From assembly GCA_029856125.1 (NCBI GenBank), contig JAHQWJ010000107.1, forward strand, positions 1-64,000: a DNA stretch of 64,000 nt. Reading direction: 5' to 3'. A program made the position numbers and the translations under genes. Shown here one piece after another: positions 62,382 to 64,000 of this stretch (positions within the stretch are counted from its first letter, which is position 1; each line of letters begins with the position of its first letter). The stretch comes from Promethearchaeia archaeon (GTDB lineage: Archaea > Asgardarchaeota > Lokiarchaeia > Sigyniarchaeales > SOKP01). The notes under the pieces are model-generated. The model was not told where the DNA came from. It saw nothing but the letters and a program-made list of their open reading frames with translations, and did not search any database.

Positions 62382-63620
62382 ATGAAAGTAAATAGGCGAA
62401 TGGAGCTATTTGGGAAAGTAAGCGACGAAGATTGGAACAACTGGAGATGGCAATTTAGAAATAGGATTACTACTCTCGAGGATCTCAAAGAATTCATTCC
62501 ATTAACCAAGGAGGAAGATGATCCTAGTATTTTGGAAAAGATGAGAATGGCTATCACCCCTTATTATTTATCATTAATCGATCCTCACGATCCATACGAT
62601 CCAATTCGCAAACAAGCAATCCCTACAATCCATGAACTCCATAAATCTTCTGCTGATTTGATAGATCCGCTTCACGAAGATGTTGACAGCCCTACTCCCG
62701 GGCTAACTCATAGATATCCTGATCGTGTATTATTTTTAATTACGGAAAATTGTAGTATGTATTGTAGACACTGTACTCGAAGGAGGTTTGCAGGTCATCA
62801 CGATAAAGCACCTCCAAAAGATCAGATAGATAAATGTATAGATTATATCCAGGAAACACCCTCAATTAGGGACGTCTTATTATCAGGAGGAGATGCGATG
62901 CTTATCTCAGATAAATTATTAGAGGATATCCTGATAAGATTAAAGGAGATCTCGCATGTGGAAATCGTTCGGTTAGGTTCTAGAAGTCCGGTTGTTATGC
63001 CACAGAGAATTACTCCTGATTTATGCGAGATGCTTAAACAATATCACCCCGTATGGTTTAACACTCACTTTAATCATCCGAACGAAATCACTGAAGACTC
63101 TAAGAGAGCATGTGAAATGCTAGCAAATGCAGGTATCCCCCTCGGAAATCAATCAGTATTATTAAGGGGCGTAAACGACTGTATTCATGTTATGAAAAAG
63201 CTGGTCCATGAACTAGTAAAAATTAGAGTTCGTCCATATTATATTTACCAATGCGATTTATCCGTAGGGCTTGGGCATTTCAGGACAAGTGTTGCTCAAG
63301 GAATTGAAATTATCGAGGGTTTAAGAGGTCACACGTCTGGTTTGTGCGTTCCCACATTTGTTGTTGATGCTCCGGGTGGGGGAGGAAAAATCCCTGTAAT
63401 GCCTGATTATACCATTTCTCAAGGAAACAGTAGAGTTGTTTTAAGGAATTTCGAAGGAGTTATAACGACCTACGAAGAACCTACGAATTACATACCAGAA
63501 TGTCATTGCGAAGATTGCGAACAACAAATAGGGGTTTCAGCATTATTAAGCGGTCAAAAGACGACTATTGAACCCGATGATTTAGAACGAAATATAAGAA
63601 AAAAAAGACTAAGTAAATAA
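62382..63620 (+). CDS. kamA: Lysine 2,3-aminomutase family radical SAM enzyme
   Basis: A 412-residue PLP-dependent radical SAM aminomutase. The radical SAM cluster motif is CSMYCRHCTRRRFAG (~125), 'DVLLSGGDAMLI' (~165) follows, and the PLP lysine is in 'VVDAPGGGGKIPVMP' (~330). Near the C-terminus 'ECHCEDCEQQIG' carries Cys seen in the family as zinc ligands. KamA moves the alpha-amino group of lysine to C3, the first step of lysine fermentation and also of N-acetyl-beta-lysine osmolyte synthesis; glutamate 2,3-aminomutase is very similar. Kdd upstream (60725) and Kal/Kce favour lysine. KamDE are not in the window. Confidence 0.88.
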   Translation: MKVNRRMELFGKVSDEDWNNWRWQFRNRITTLEDLKEFIPLTKEEDDPSILEKMRMAITPYYLSLIDPHDPYDPIRKQAIPTIHELHKSSADLIDPLHEDVDSPTPGLTHRYPDRVLFLITENCSMYCRHCTRRRFAGHHDKAPPKDQIDKCIDYIQETPSIRDVLLSGGDAMLISDKLLEDILIRLKEISHVEIVRLGSRSPVVMPQRITPDLCEMLKQYHPVWFNTHFNHPNEITEDSKRACEMLANAGIPLGNQSVLLRGVNDCIHVMKKLVHELVKIRVRPYYIYQCDLSVGLGHFRTSVAQGIEIIEGLRGHTSGLCVPTFVVDAPGGGGKIPVMPDYTISQGNSRVVLRNFEGVITTYEEPTNYIPECHCEDCEQQIGVSALLSGQKTTIEPDDLERNIRKKRLSK

Positions 63621-63770
63621 AAATTCTTTTTAAATTTTAGTAGAAAAACTTCTAAAGGGGAGAGTATTTAAATTATTTAATTTTAATAATTCCTATTTAA
63701 TGAAAAAAGACTACAATTAACAACTCTCGTGGGATATATTTTTAATTAAATAAATTAGAATGTGTTTATA

Positions 63771-64000
63771 ATGACAGAAAACTTAGCAAATCAACAAACA
63801 TTCAAAAATTATCTCTTTTTTTGGGCAGGGCAACTATTTTCAATATTAGGGTCATCAATCACTCAGTTTGTAATAATTTGGTGGATCACAATTACTACGG
63901 GAAGTATCTTAATTCTTTCTATAGCGAGTTTTATATATATTTTACCGATGACAATTGTAATTCCGATTGCGGGTGTATTAACGGATAAATGGAATCGTAA
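63771..64000 (+). CDS. MFS transporter, N-terminal fragment (macrolide-efflux-like)
   Basis: The last gene is cut by the window edge after 76 codons. It begins MTENLANQQTFKNYLFFWAG and shows two membrane helices, then 'GVLTDKWNR', the MFS motif A loop (GxxxDRxxR type). This start ('NYLFFWAGQLFSILGSSITQ') resembles MFS_3/MefA-like exporters. Two possible promoter boxes (TATTTAAAT near 63666) lie about 100 nt upstream. Confidence 0.75.
   Translation, partial: MTENLANQQTFKNYLFFWAGQLFSILGSSITQFVIIWWITITTGSILILSIASFIYILPMTIVIPIAGVLTDKWNR

Noticed and set aside
1..64000. TGA read as tryptophan (or other sense codon) genome-wide
   Set aside because: Several genes end properly at TGA (20973, 23807, 38496) and tryptophan is TGG throughout, including the codon just before the Sec codon in both peroxiredoxins.
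1..64000. CRISPR arrays, tRNA or rRNA genes
   Set aside because: No regularly spaced repeats, and no cloverleaf or TTCGAATC-type T-loop with matching arms was noticed on reading. A tRNA scan would be decisive.

Overview
This AT-rich archaeal window most resembles an Asgard archaeon of the Lokiarchaeia type. The assignment rests on aldehyde:ferredoxin oxidoreductases, Hdr/Vhu-type electron-transfer genes, TTTAAATA promoter boxes, eukaryote-like enzymes, and several selenoprotein genes whose 3' UTR hairpins look like eukaryotic SECIS elements. The taxonomy is inferred from gene content; no marker gene was compared.

The outstanding feature is selenocysteine recoding. Four genes are interrupted by in-frame TGA codons exactly where their families carry conserved or catalytic cysteines: hdrA (three TGA, 4161-6122, minus), an mvhD/vhuD-type gene (two TGA, 3713-4147, minus), a peroxiredoxin-like gene with a UxxC motif (34522-35040, plus), and a second one with a UxxU motif (46900-47406, minus). 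TGA is also a genuine stop elsewhere (e.g. genes ending at 20973, 23807, 38496), so genome-wide TGA reassignment is not the explanation. Candidate SECIS elements follow vhuD and both peroxiredoxin genes. All three can be folded as an outer stem enclosing an AUGA/GA (kink-turn-like) hairpin plus a second small hairpin. No separate element was found for hdrA, which is directly followed by vhuD and may share its SECIS.

Layout: 1-1442, methyltransferase fragment, SRPBCC protein and ICMT-like membrane methyltransferase. 1536-6122, the Hdr-type operon (HdrA, VhuD, FrhB/FdhB-like, ferredoxin). 7282-9775, tungsten AOR with ferredoxin. 10090-15441, a redox block: a 923-aa protein in which an NfnB/GltD-like flavoprotein is inserted inside an HdrD-like CCG protein, followed by NfnA and NfnB homologues. 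15461-31716, a QueG-like protein, a RapA/SNF2 helicase, hotdog hydratase, class III aminotransferase, radical SAM maturase, GPH transporter, acyl-CoA synthetase, small conserved proteins, a ThDP enzyme and a HEPN-MNT pair. 32036-47406, transporter, membrane protein, the two seleno-peroxiredoxins, two 3-hydroxyacyl-CoA dehydrogenases, Fe-alcohol dehydrogenase plus a second AOR, an NAD kinase-like protein, and SDRs including a 3-ketosphinganine-reductase-like one. 49662-50880, Kal and Kce of lysine fermentation. 53173-60567, a complete-looking histidine operon (hisIE-G-D-C-B-H-AF) with a HisA-HisF fusion and a HIS4-like HisIE. 60725-63620, Kdd and a lysine 2,3-aminomutase family protein. The window closes in an MFS gene.

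Together the genes suggest an anaerobe that ferments amino acids (lysine through KamA/Kdd/Kce/Kal, aldehydes through AORs, CoA intermediates through HAD, MaoC and ligase proteins) and balances ferredoxin, NAD(P)H and thiol/F420-type carriers through Hdr-like and Nfn-like flavin complexes, some of them selenoproteins. The metabolic synthesis is inference; gene families were assigned by eye from motifs.
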